A stretch of 64,000 bases of DNA from VRUE01 sp963762205 (GTDB taxonomy: Bacteria; Actinomycetota; Thermoleophilia; Solirubrobacterales; 70-9), in the NCBI GenBank assembly GCA_963762205.1, contig CAVXJZ010000003.1, positions 496,001-560,000 of the forward strand. The letters are read 5' to 3'. A model generated the notes under the pieces. The model was not told the DNA's origin. It worked only from the letters and a program-made list of their open reading frames with translations, and made no database searches. A program made the position numbers and the translations under genes. Shown here piece by piece: positions 43,401 through 49,905 of the stretch. The first letter of the stretch is position 1, and every line of letters starts with the position of its first letter.

Positions 43401-45167
43401 GAGGCACAGCTGCAGCACCGCACCGAGGGAGGGCGCGCGGGGGACCGCGACGCGCTGCAGCAGGTGCTGCGCAACGTCGGCGACCTGAGCGCCGAGGAGT
43501 GCGCCGAACGGGTCGCCGAGGGCTACTCGGCCGCCTCGATGCTGGAGAAGCTGGTCGCCGAGCGCCGGGTGGCGGCCGTCCGCATCGGTGGCGAGGAGCG
43601 CTACATCGCCGCCGAGGACGCCGGCGCCTACCGCGACGCGCTCGGCGTGCCGCCGCCGCCCGGCCTGCCCGAGAGCTTCCTCGAGGCCGGCGAGGAGCCG
43701 CTGCTGACCCTGCTGCGCCGCTACGCGCGCACCCACGGCCCATTCCCGACCGCCAGGCCCGCCGAGCGTTACGGAATCGACCCGGCGCCGGCCCTGCGTG
43801 AGCTCGAGCGCTCCGGCGCCCTCGTCCGCGGCGAGCTGCTGCCCGGCGGCAGCGAGCGCGAGTGGTGCGACTCGGACGTCCTGCGGCGGGTGCGCCGGGC
43901 GAGCCTCGCCCACCTCCGCCGCGAGGTCGAGCCGGCTTCCCGCGACCGCTTCGCCCGTTTCCAGTCCAGCTGGCAGAACGTCGACGCCCATCGCGCCGCG
44001 GGCGCCGGCCCCGACCGCCTTCGCGAGGCGCTGGTTCCGCTGCAGGGGGTGACGCTGACGCCGAAGGTCTGGGAGCAGGACGTGCTTCCGCGCCGCCTCG
44101 GGGCCTACTCGCCGACCTGGCTCGACGAACTCTGCACGAGCGGCGAGGTCGTCTGGATCGGCGCCGGCGCCCGCGGGCGCAACGACGGCCGCGTCGCCCT
44201 CTACTTTCGGGAGGACGTTCGCCTCGCCGGCCCGCCGCCGGCGAACGCGAAGCTGGAGCGGGCCGAGGGCGAGGCCCACGACGCGATCCGCGAGCGGCTC
44301 GCGGCCGGCCCCGGCTTCTGGCTCGACCTGCTCGCGCAGCTCGGGGATCTCCCCGTCGAGGACCTTCACAACGCGCTCTGGGACCTGGCCTGGTCGGGCG
44401 AGGTGACGAATGACGCCTTCTCGCCGCTGCGCGCCCCACGCCTGCGCGCGGTGCCGGCGCAGGAGCGGGGCGGCAGGCGCTTCGCCCGCCGCCGGGGCGG
44501 CGGCGCCGCGGTGCAGGGCCGCTGGTCGCTGCTCGCGCCCCTGTTCGAGGACGCCCCCGCCGCCGGGCCGCGGCTGCGCGCCCAGGCCGAGCTGATGCTC
44601 GAGCGCCACGGCATCGTCACCCGTGAGACGGTGCTCGCCGAGGGGGTCCCGGGGGGCTTCTCCACGCTCTACGCCGAGCTCGGCAACCTGGAGCTGCTCG
44701 GCACCGCCCGCCGCGGCTACTTCGTCGAGGGCCTGGGCGGGGCCCAGTTCGCCCTGCCGGGAGCGGTCGAGCGCCTGCGCTCGCTGCCCGAGGGCGAGGA
44801 CGCCTTCAAGCTGCTGGCGGCGACCGACCCCGCCAATCCATACGGGGCGTCACTGCCCTGGCCGAAACGCGAGGGCGGCCGGCGCCCGGCGCGGGCGCCC
44901 GGCGCCCATGTCCTGCTCCGCGGCGGCGAGCCCGTCCTCTACGTCGAGCGGGGCGGCCGCGGGATCCTGCGCCTGACGGCGCTCGACGGCGCCGAGCTGG
45001 AGGCGGCGATGCGGGCCCTCACCGAGGCCGTCTCCGCGGGCCGCCTGCCGAAGCTGGCCGTGGAGAAGCTCGACGGCGAGCCGGTGATCGGCTCGGCGCA
45101 CGAGGAGGCGCTGCTCGTCGCCGGCTTCAGCCGCGGCCCGCGAAAGCTGACCGCGGCCGCCGGCTGA
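40494..45167 (+). CDS. lhr: Lhr-like ATP-dependent DNA helicase, with palindromic insertions and an internal out-of-frame stretch
   Basis: A 1,557-codon frame with TTG start, 7 bases after TATCAT. APTGSGKTLASFLW (Walker A), VIVDEIHAV (DEIH box), LSATQRP (motif III) and QRVGRAGHSLGE (motif VI) define an Lhr superfamily 2 helicase, followed by the long Lhr core/C-terminal region. Such proteins act in DNA repair. Codons from about 41236 to 41522 are read in the wrong frame. An extra G at 41235 moves the true sequence (KRECEIVDAGRTKELD ... TIIFVNARRAAERLA) to the next frame, and the frame returns within an insertion ending near 41697. Two GC-rich palindromic inserts lie at 41076-41158 and 41556-41697. 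Confidence 0.88.
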   Translation: MATRSKSTAESDPLAPFSAPVRRWFEGSFEGPTPAQTGGWEAISRGAHTLICAPTGSGKTLASFLWGIDRLSRGAEKPPGVQLVYVSPLKALSYDIERNLRAPLRGIGADISVGLRTGDTPQSERRAMKKNPPDILITTPESLYLMLSSSVREILATAEAVIVDEIHAVAQSKRGSHLALTLERLDQLTRQAARPAGGGGEGGVEDSSARSAPPSAPSGPAGGGLQRIGLSATQRPLDRIAGFLVGPEARMRDRRCGADQGARPADRRPGRGHGRAGRPELPQLRGRPRRRRAQRPHPLDLAGDLPRAAEAGPGTHLDHHLRQRPPRRRAPRQTSQRARQRRHPSRSSPQPSTRGPGVRPVGLAARGVPAGPDSSVPGLGDGGPSGRTPAPAAAGGAPVGQGEIEIARAHHGSLSHEERLVVEEMLKSGQLPCLVATSSLELGIDMGAVDLVIQVESPKSVSRGLQRVGRAGHSLGEVSRGRVFPKFRADLLECAVVAKRMRAGEIEETVIPQNPLDVLAQHLVSMAALDEWDVDEVERLVTASEPFHDLSREQLENVLDMLDGRYPSDRFAELRPRLVWDRTRGTLHGRKGARQLVVTNAGTIPDRGLYGVHLPDGRRVGELDEEMVYEARPGQTFLLGATTWRIEEITRDRVIVTPAPGAPGAVPFWKGDGIGRPAELGRAIGAFAREAVSREPAELAAECDLDRRAAENLVAYLREQQAATRVVPSDETIVVERFRDEIGDWRLCVLSPFGGRVHAAWGLALGQKIRGELDLEADAIWSDDGIVIHLPDADEPPSADLVMVDPDELEDLVVAELSGSALFGARFRENAARSLLIPRAYPGKRTPLWQQRLKSQSLLEVARDHPRFPVILETYRECLRDVLDLPSLAELLRDLHSRRLDLVEVETPTASPFASSLLFDYVATYMYEGDTPNAERRAAALALDRDLLRELLGQEELRDLIDPEALEEVEAQLQHRTEGGRAGDRDALQQVLRNVGDLSAEECAERVAEGYSAASMLEKLVAERRVAAVRIGGEERYIAAEDAGAYRDALGVPPPPGLPESFLEAGEEPLLTLLRRYARTHGPFPTARPAERYGIDPAPALRELERSGALVRGELLPGGSEREWCDSDVLRRVRRASLAHLRREVEPASRDRFARFQSSWQNVDAHRAAGAGPDRLREALVPLQGVTLTPKVWEQDVLPRRLGAYSPTWLDELCTSGEVVWIGAGARGRNDGRVALYFREDVRLAGPPPANAKLERAEGEAHDAIRERLAAGPGFWLDLLAQLGDLPVEDLHNALWDLAWSGEVTNDAFSPLRAPRLRAVPAQERGGRRFARRRGGGAAVQGRWSLLAPLFEDAPAAGPRLRAQAELMLERHGIVTRETVLAEGVPGGFSTLYAELGNLELLGTARRGYFVEGLGGAQFALPGAVERLRSLPEGEDAFKLLAATDPANPYGASLPWPKREGGRRPARAPGAHVLLRGGEPVLYVERGGRGILRLTALDGAELEAAMRALTEAVSAGRLPKLAVEKLDGEPVIGSAHEEALLVAGFSRGPRKLTAAAG
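41076..41158. repeat. palindromic insert in lhr (copy 1)
   Basis: The outer 9-base arms 41076-41084 and 41150-41158 are perfectly complementary. The inner 16-base arms 41088-41103 and 41128-41143 match at 15 positions, around a 24-base loop. It encodes about 30 residues rich in Gly, Ser and Ala between RLDQLTRQA and LQRIGLSATQ, where Lhr proteins normally have a short linker, and it keeps the frame. The 8-base word CCGTCAGG occurs at 41060-41067 and 41142-41149. Confidence 0.6.
41556..41697. repeat. double-hairpin insert in lhr (copies 2 and 3)
   Basis: Hairpin one pairs 41561-41574 with 41603-41616 (13 of 14) and extends outward with GGACC/GGTCC across a one-base bulge. Hairpin two pairs 41627-41650 with 41674-41697 (22 of 24) around a 23-base loop. 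The insert lies between KRLNELANDD and EIEIARAHHGSLSHEE, which are adjacent in ordinary Lhr proteins. The reading frame switches inside it. The second hairpin shares a GCCGACGGGGGCC core with the repeats at 51729 and 62814. Confidence 0.6.
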
Positions 45168-45178
45168 CGCCATTTGGA

Positions 45179-45184
45179 GATAAT
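45179..45184 (+). promoter_or_regulatory. -10 element of the Crp/Fnr gene
   Basis: GATAAT ends 7 bases before the ATG at 45192 and begins 12 bases after the lhr stop. It is close to the TATAAT consensus and implies a leaderless mRNA for the regulator, independent of lhr. Confidence 0.5.
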
Positions 45185-45191
45185 CGGGGCC

Positions 45192-45887
45192 ATGGGGGAG
45201 ACGGAGGACACGCAGAGCCCGGTTGAGCTGTTGCGCAGCGTGCCGCTCTTCTCCGACCTCGAGCAGGAGGAGTTGGAGCGCTTCTCACGGGTTGCGGTGC
45301 CGCGCAGCTTCCCCGCGACCACGCGGGTCTTCCACGAGGGCGACCGCTCCGACGCCTGCTACATAGTCCGCTCGGGCAGCTTCCGCGTCACCCGGGAGCA
45401 CTCGGACGGCCGCGCGATCACCCTCGCCACGCTCGGCACGGGCGACATCTTCGGCGAGCTCGCGATGCTCGACGGCGAGGTGCGCTCGGCGAGCGTCGAA
45501 GCCCTGGTCGACGGCGAGCTCCTCGCCCTGCCCGCCGGTGAGGTGAGGGCGCTGCTCGCCCGTCATCCAGAGATCACGGTGAAGCTCGTCGCGGCGCTGG
45601 TGCGGCGGCTGCGCACCGCCAACGAGCGCATCTCGCGCCAGTCCTTCCAGACGGTCCCCAGCCGTGTGGCCGGGGTCCTGAGCCAGCTCGTCTCCGAGTC
45701 GCCGCACAGCGACGGCGGCGAGGTGACGATCCGGATGAACCAGGCCGACCTGGCCCAACTCGCCGGTACCTCGCGCGAGAGCGTCAGCCGCTTCCTCGCC
45801 GATCTCGATCGGGCCGGGATCGTGCGGCCCGGGCGCGGCCGGGTCACGGTGCTCGACCCGCCGAGGCTCAACAACTACATCTACTAG
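45192..45887 (+). CDS. Crp/Fnr family transcriptional regulator
   Basis: A 231-residue protein. Residues 12-130 are a cyclic-nucleotide-binding beta roll (LLRSVPLFSDLEQEELERFS, TRVFHEGDRSDACYIV, TGDIFGELAMLDGEVRSASVEA). FGELAMLDGEVRSASV carries the E and R-S residues that bind cAMP phosphate in true CRP proteins. The C-terminal winged helix has MNQADLAQLAGTSRESVSRFLADL as the recognition segment. No Fnr-type cysteine cluster is present, so it resembles the cAMP-responsive actinobacterial type. ATG at 45192 follows a GATAAT box. Confidence 0.9.
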   Translation: MGETEDTQSPVELLRSVPLFSDLEQEELERFSRVAVPRSFPATTRVFHEGDRSDACYIVRSGSFRVTREHSDGRAITLATLGTGDIFGELAMLDGEVRSASVEALVDGELLALPAGEVRALLARHPEITVKLVAALVRRLRTANERISRQSFQTVPSRVAGVLSQLVSESPHSDGGEVTIRMNQADLAQLAGTSRESVSRFLADLDRAGIVRPGRGRVTVLDPPRLNNYIY

Positions 45888-45912
45888 GCATGCGCGAGGC
45901 CACCCGATCCTG

Positions 45913-46563
45913 ATGCCGGACTTCGCTGCGGCTCGCTCCGAGATGGTCGAGCTGCAGCTGCGCCGCCGCGGGATCGGCGACGAGCGGGTCCTGGCGGCAA
46001 TGGCGGCGGTGCCGCGCGAGCTGTTCGTCCCCGCCGAGCTTCGCCCTCGCGCCTATGCCGACTCGGCCCTGCCGATCGGCGCCGGGCAGACGATCTCGCA
46101 GCCGTGGATCGTCGCCGCGATCTGCCAGGCGCTGCGCCTCGAGGGCGGTGAGCGGGTGCTCGAGGTCGGCACCGGCTCCGGCTACTCGGCCTGCGTTCTC
46201 GCCCGCCTCGCCGCGGAGGTGGTCGGGGTCGAGCTGCAGCCCGGCCTCGCGGAGCAGGCGCGGCGGGCGATCGCCGAGCTCGGCGCCGAGAACGTCGAGG
46301 TGATCGTCGGCGACGGCAGTCGCGGCGTCCCGGGGCGGGCGCCCTTCGACGCGATCGCCGTCCACGCCACCGCGCCTGCGCCACCGCGGGCGCTCCTCGA
46401 TCAGCTCGTCGACGGGGGGCGCCTGGTGGCCCCGATCGCGGCCGGCGACGCCGACCTGCTCACCGTCTACCGGCGCGACGGAGACGACTTCGAGGCCGAG
46501 GTGATCGGGCCCTGCCGTTTCGTTCCGCTGCTCGGCGAGGAGGGTTTCGGCAGCCGCTACTGA
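45913..46563 (+). CDS. pcm: protein-L-isoaspartate O-methyltransferase
   Basis: A 216-residue PCMT. VPRELFVPAELRPRAYAD and the substrate loop ALPIGAGQTISQPWIVA are diagnostic, and VLEVGTGSGYSACVLARLA is SAM motif I. VHATAPAPPRALLDQL and GGRLVAPI complete the core. It methylates L-isoaspartyl residues in damaged proteins to start their repair. It follows the Crp/Fnr gene by 25 bases and may share its transcript. The last 7 bases overlap the convergent RTX-like gene. Confidence 0.94.
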   Translation: MPDFAAARSEMVELQLRRRGIGDERVLAAMAAVPRELFVPAELRPRAYADSALPIGAGQTISQPWIVAAICQALRLEGGERVLEVGTGSGYSACVLARLAAEVVGVELQPGLAEQARRAIAELGAENVEVIVGDGSRGVPGRAPFDAIAVHATAPAPPRALLDQLVDGGRLVAPIAAGDADLLTVYRRDGDDFEAEVIGPCRFVPLLGEEGFGSRY

Positions 46564-48464
46564 TGCAGGCTGTCGCGCCCGCGGCCGCCGGAGAGGCGGT
46601 CGTTGCCGGGGCCGCCGGAGAGGCGGTCGTTGCCGCCGCGGCCGAGCAGGGTGTCGTTGCCGCCCTTCCCCATCAGCGTGTCGCCCCCGTTGCTGCCGAT
46701 CAGCACGTCCGACCCGGGTGAGCCCTCGATCGCCTCGACCGAGGCGTCGATCCGGCCCGGGTTGCAGGAGCCGCCGGCGCGGCTGACGGCGCCCCCGATC
46801 TGGGCCCGGACGCCGGGTGTGAAGCGGAAGAAGTTCGCGTTGTCGTTGCCGCTGCCGCCGTCGAAGACGTCGCCGTCGCAGGGGTCGCCGCCGATCAGCA
46901 CGTCCGCTCCCGGCCCGCCGATCAGGGTGCTCTGGCCGCTCGAGTAGGGGACCGGGTTGTCGGTCCGGGCGCCGACCAGCGCGTCGTCTCCGGCGCCGCC
47001 GACGAGGCGGTCGGGATCGGAGTCGTCGCCGGCCTCGAGGATGTCGTCGCCCCTGCCGCCGACCAGTTCGTCGGCGCCGGGACCGCCTTCCAGGCGGGCC
47101 TCGATCGACCCTTGGACCGAGCCGGCGATCGCGACGCGATCGTCGCCCGGTCCGGCGTCGACCAGGATGAAGCCGACGTCGCCCGGGCAGGTGACGGCGC
47201 CGGCCGCGGCGCAGCCGGTCACGTTGGAGGCGGGGATCGCCGAGCGCGAGTCGGTGATGACGAGCTGGCCGCCGACGTCTGCGACCTGAATGTCGTTGGA
47301 GGCGTCCGTCCCGAGCACGATCAGGGTCGCACCGCCGTCGAGGCTGCGGCTGTGGACGACGATCGTGCCGGCGCCCATCGCCTTGCCGTGGCCGCATTCC
47401 TCGCTCTGGGTCGCGGCGGCGCAGTCGGCGCCGTCGGGGCCGCCGAGCAGCTCGTCGGCGCCGCCACGGCCGTCGAGGTCGTCGTAGCCGGCGCCGCCGT
47501 CGATGCGGTTCGGCCCGGAGTTCCCGCGCAGGATGTCCGCATAGGCCGAGCCGACGAGATCCTCGGTGCCGGGGCCGATCTGGTCGCGCCCGTCGCCGTG
47601 CGCCGTGCCCTGGGCGAGGTCGGCGTCGATCGCGGCCGACGCGGTCGAGAAGGATGCGATGTCGCGTTCGCCGGGGCCGCCGTCCATCTTGTCGAAGCCG
47701 ATGTCGCCGCGCACGATGTCGCCGTCGCCGCCGCCGCCGTCGATCTGGTCGCGTCCGTGGCCGCCGGTGATCAGGTCGGTTCCGCCGTCTCCGTCCAGCT
47801 TGTCGTCGCCGAGGCCACCCGCCACCGTGTCATTGCCGGCGCCGCCGCTGATCCTGTCGTTGCCGCGCCCGCCGGCAAGACGGTCGTCGCCGCCTTCGCC
47901 GTCGACCACCTTGTCGCTGGCCTTGCCCGCGAAGATCACGTCGTCGTCCGGGCCTCCCTTCAGCTCGTCGGGGCCCTTGCCGCCGGAGAGCAGGTCGTCG
48001 CCCGGGCCGGCGAAGAGCCGGTCGGGGCCCTTGGCGCCGATCATCCTGTCGTCGCCGCCTTCGCCGTAGAGGCCGTCGCCTCCCTTGGCGCCGCTCAGGC
48101 TGTCGTCACCGGGGCCGCCGTGCAGTGCGTCGCTGCCGGAGCCGCCGGACAGCTTGTCGTCGCCGCCTTCGCCGTAGAGGGAGTCGTAGCCCTTGCCGCC
48201 GACCAGGGTGTCGTTGCCGGGCCCGCCGCAGATCGTGTCGTTGCCGTTGCGGCCGCCGGTGATCCGATCATTGCCGCCGCCGCCGTAGATCACGTCGCTT
48301 GCGCCCCTGCCGACGAGGACGTCGTCTCCGGGCGTGCCCACGATCGTCGCGTGCCTGCCGGCGCAGGTGGCCGCCGAGGCCTGGCTCCAGGCAGGGACGA
48401 GCAGGGCGCAGGCTGCGAGGGTGCCGGCCATCAGGGTGCGGCGTTTCGTGGATCTCGTGGTCAT
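46557..48464 (-). CDS. secreted RTX-like calcium-binding repeat protein
   Basis: A 635-residue protein with a signal peptide (RRTLMAGTLAACALLVPAWSQASA). Residues 40-330 and 480-635 are runs of the GGxGxDxLx nonapeptide (hemolysin-type calcium-binding repeat); the residues between form a beta-rich non-repeat domain. The chain ends in repeats, with no type I secretion C-terminal domain, and the N-terminal signal implies Sec export instead. GGTGAAG is a ribosome site 2 bases before ATG. Calcium binding is inferred from the repeats; the function may be adhesion or wall structure. It is convergent with pcm. Confidence 0.88.
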   Translation of the reverse strand: MTTRSTKRRTLMAGTLAACALLVPAWSQASAATCAGRHATIVGTPGDDVLVGRGASDVIYGGGGNDRITGGRNGNDTICGGPGNDTLVGGKGYDSLYGEGGDDKLSGGSGSDALHGGPGDDSLSGAKGGDGLYGEGGDDRMIGAKGPDRLFAGPGDDLLSGGKGPDELKGGPDDDVIFAGKASDKVVDGEGGDDRLAGGRGNDRISGGAGNDTVAGGLGDDKLDGDGGTDLITGGHGRDQIDGGGGDGDIVRGDIGFDKMDGGPGERDIASFSTASAAIDADLAQGTAHGDGRDQIGPGTEDLVGSAYADILRGNSGPNRIDGGAGYDDLDGRGGADELLGGPDGADCAAATQSEECGHGKAMGAGTIVVHSRSLDGGATLIVLGTDASNDIQVADVGGQLVITDSRSAIPASNVTGCAAAGAVTCPGDVGFILVDAGPGDDRVAIAGSVQGSIEARLEGGPGADELVGGRGDDILEAGDDSDPDRLVGGAGDDALVGARTDNPVPYSSGQSTLIGGPGADVLIGGDPCDGDVFDGGSGNDNANFFRFTPGVRAQIGGAVSRAGGSCNPGRIDASVEAIEGSPGSDVLIGSNGGDTLMGKGGNDTLLGRGGNDRLSGGPGNDRLSGGRGRDSLHQ

Positions 48465-48593
48465 GGCTTCACCAAGCTCATCGACCCGTCCCCGCGAGAC
48501 CTTCAGTCAGCACAAACACCCGTCCATACCGAGAATCACGGATGCGGAGCCCGGTTCGCCCGTGCGCGCCCGGTCGGATACGCTCGCACCGCG

Positions 48594-48998
48594 ATGCGGG
48601 GCGGCACCTACGTTCTGAACTTCTATTCAGCGGTCTTCGTCGACCAGCTCAAACGCGGTCGCAAGACGGCGACGATCCGCCTCGGCGACAAGAGCAACAA
48701 GTACGAGCGCGGGCAGGTCGTCTGGGTGACGGTCGGCTTCCGCCACAGCCCGCGGCAGAAGATCTTCTCGGCGGTGATCGATGACGTCGAGGTGAAGAAG
48801 GTCTCCGAGCTCTCGCGGCGGGACATCGAGCACGACAACCCCGAGTTCCGCCGTCCCGAGGAGGAGGTCAACTTCCTCGAGCAGATCTACAGCCGGCCGG
48901 TCTCCGAGGACGACGTGATCACGGTGATCCGCTTCTCGCAGATCGTCGAGCCGCCCGAATCCCATTTCGGCAACGGCGAGACGCCAAGCCACAACTAG
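48594..48998 (+). CDS. ASCH domain protein
   Basis: A 134-residue protein. YVLNFYSAVFVDQLKRGRKTATIRLGDKSNKY has the ASCH/PUA-like pattern (L-x-G-x-K-T-A-T-I-R) implicated in RNA binding; WVTVGFRHSPRQKIFSAVI continues the barrel. TACGCT lies 9 bases before the ATG at 48594, giving a leaderless start, and the long open frame upstream is antisense to the RTX-like gene. The stop and the next GTG overlap by one base (TAGTG). A role in translation or RNA modification is a family-level inference only. Confidence 0.75.
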   Translation: MRGGTYVLNFYSAVFVDQLKRGRKTATIRLGDKSNKYERGQVVWVTVGFRHSPRQKIFSAVIDDVEVKKVSELSRRDIEHDNPEFRRPEEEVNFLEQIYSRPVSEDDVITVIRFSQIVEPPESHFGNGETPSHN

Positions 48999-49471
48999 TG
49001 GCCGGATACAGGTTCCTCACGACCTGGCTCCTCGATTCGCCGCGCGAGCCCGTCTTCGAGGCGCTCTACGACCAGGCGTCATGGCCGAGCTGGTGGCGTG
49101 GGGTGGAGGAGGCGGTCGAGCTCAGCCCGGGGGACGAGGGGGGCGTCGGCACGGTCGCCCGCATGGCCTGGAAGAGCCTGCTGCCCTACCGGGTCGAGTT
49201 CGAGATCACCACCACCCGGGTCGAGCGCCCGATTCTGCTCCAGGCCGACGCCGTCGGCGAGCTGACCGGCGTCGGCCGCTGGCGCCTCTTCGAGGCCGAC
49301 AGCGCGACCGCGGTGCTCTACGAGTGGAACGTGGCGACGACCCGCGCCTGGATGAACGCCCTGGCGCCCGTCGCGCGGCCGATCTTCGAGTGGAACCACG
49401 ACTGGGTGATGGCGCGCGGGGGCGAGGGGATCGCGAATCTGCTCGGTTGCCGGCTGCTCGCGAGCAGCTGA
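48998..49471 (+). CDS. SRPBCC (START/polyketide cyclase-like) family protein
   Basis: A 157-residue protein with GTG start overlapping the previous stop. FLTTWLLDSPREPVFEALYDQASWPSWW is the usual SRPBCC beginning (helix after strand 1, then WPxWW), followed by a chain of beta strands (VEFEITTTRVERP, GVGRWRLFE, AVLYEWNV) and a long C-terminal helix. Members bind lipids or other hydrophobic ligands. Specific function unknown. It is coupled to the ASCH gene, and lies just upstream of the CIRCE operator. Confidence 0.78.
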   Translation: MAGYRFLTTWLLDSPREPVFEALYDQASWPSWWRGVEEAVELSPGDEGGVGTVARMAWKSLLPYRVEFEITTTRVERPILLQADAVGELTGVGRWRLFEADSATAVLYEWNVATTRAWMNALAPVARPIFEWNHDWVMARGGEGIANLLGCRLLASS

Positions 49472-49498
49472 GCGCCCGCACCCGCTATCTTTCCATCG

Positions 49499-49525
49499 TT
49501 GGCACTCTCCATTGCCGAGTGCCAA
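49499..49525 (+). promoter_or_regulatory. CIRCE operator (HrcA binding site) of groES-groEL
   Basis: TTGGCACTC, nine spacer bases, then GAGTGCCAA: a perfect 9-base inverted repeat matching the CIRCE consensus except for an A-to-G change in the third position that is mirrored in the other arm. CTATCTT just upstream (about 49485-49491) may be the -10, placing CIRCE at the transcription start. The leader to groES is about 75 bases and contains GGAGG at 49560-49564. Confidence 0.92.
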
Positions 49526-49572
49526 GCCAGTCAATACCCAACTTCTGACCTATATAGACGGAGGTAATACGG

Positions 49573-49860
49573 ATGAAGCTGAAGCCCCTCGGGGACCGGC
49601 TGATCGTCAAGCCGATCGATGAGGAGGAGACGACCGCGAGCGGAATCGTCCTTCCCGACACGGCCAAAGAGAAGCCGCAGAAGGGCAAGGTCGTCGCCGT
49701 CGGCGACGGCGCGGTCAACGAGGACGGCAGTCGCCGCCCGCTCGACGTGGGCGAGGGCGACGAGGTCCTCTACTCCAAATACGGCGGCACCGAGGTCACG
49801 GTCGAAGACGAGGAACTGCTCGTTCTACGCGAGTCGGACGTCCTCGCCAAGATCGGCTGA
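49573..49860 (+). CDS. groES: co-chaperonin GroES
   Basis: A 95-residue Hsp10. MKLKPLGDRLIVKPIDEEE is the classic start. TASGIVLPDTAKEKPQKGKV is the mobile loop that binds GroEL (IVLP), and GDEVLYSKYGGTEV ends the barrel. GGAGG lies 8 bases before the ATG. It is preceded by CIRCE, so HrcA should repress it, and is followed 45 bases later by groEL with its own AAGGAGG, as a bicistronic heat-shock operon. Confidence 0.97.
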   Translation: MKLKPLGDRLIVKPIDEEETTASGIVLPDTAKEKPQKGKVVAVGDGAVNEDGSRRPLDVGEGDEVLYSKYGGTEVTVEDEELLVLRESDVLAKIG

Positions 49861-49905
49861 GCACGCCAAAACGGACTTAGAAGAACCAAGGAGGACTGAA
49901 AGCAA

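Noticed and set aside
41406..44609. 1,067-codon minus-strand open frame opposite lhr
   Set aside because: It is an antisense shadow of the helicase gene with low-complexity composition and no recognisable motif.
46600..48300. Dense short repeats resembling a repeat array
   Set aside because: These are the codons of RTX nonapeptides (GGxGxD), with variable spacing and coding periodicity. They are not CRISPR repeats, and no cas gene is present.
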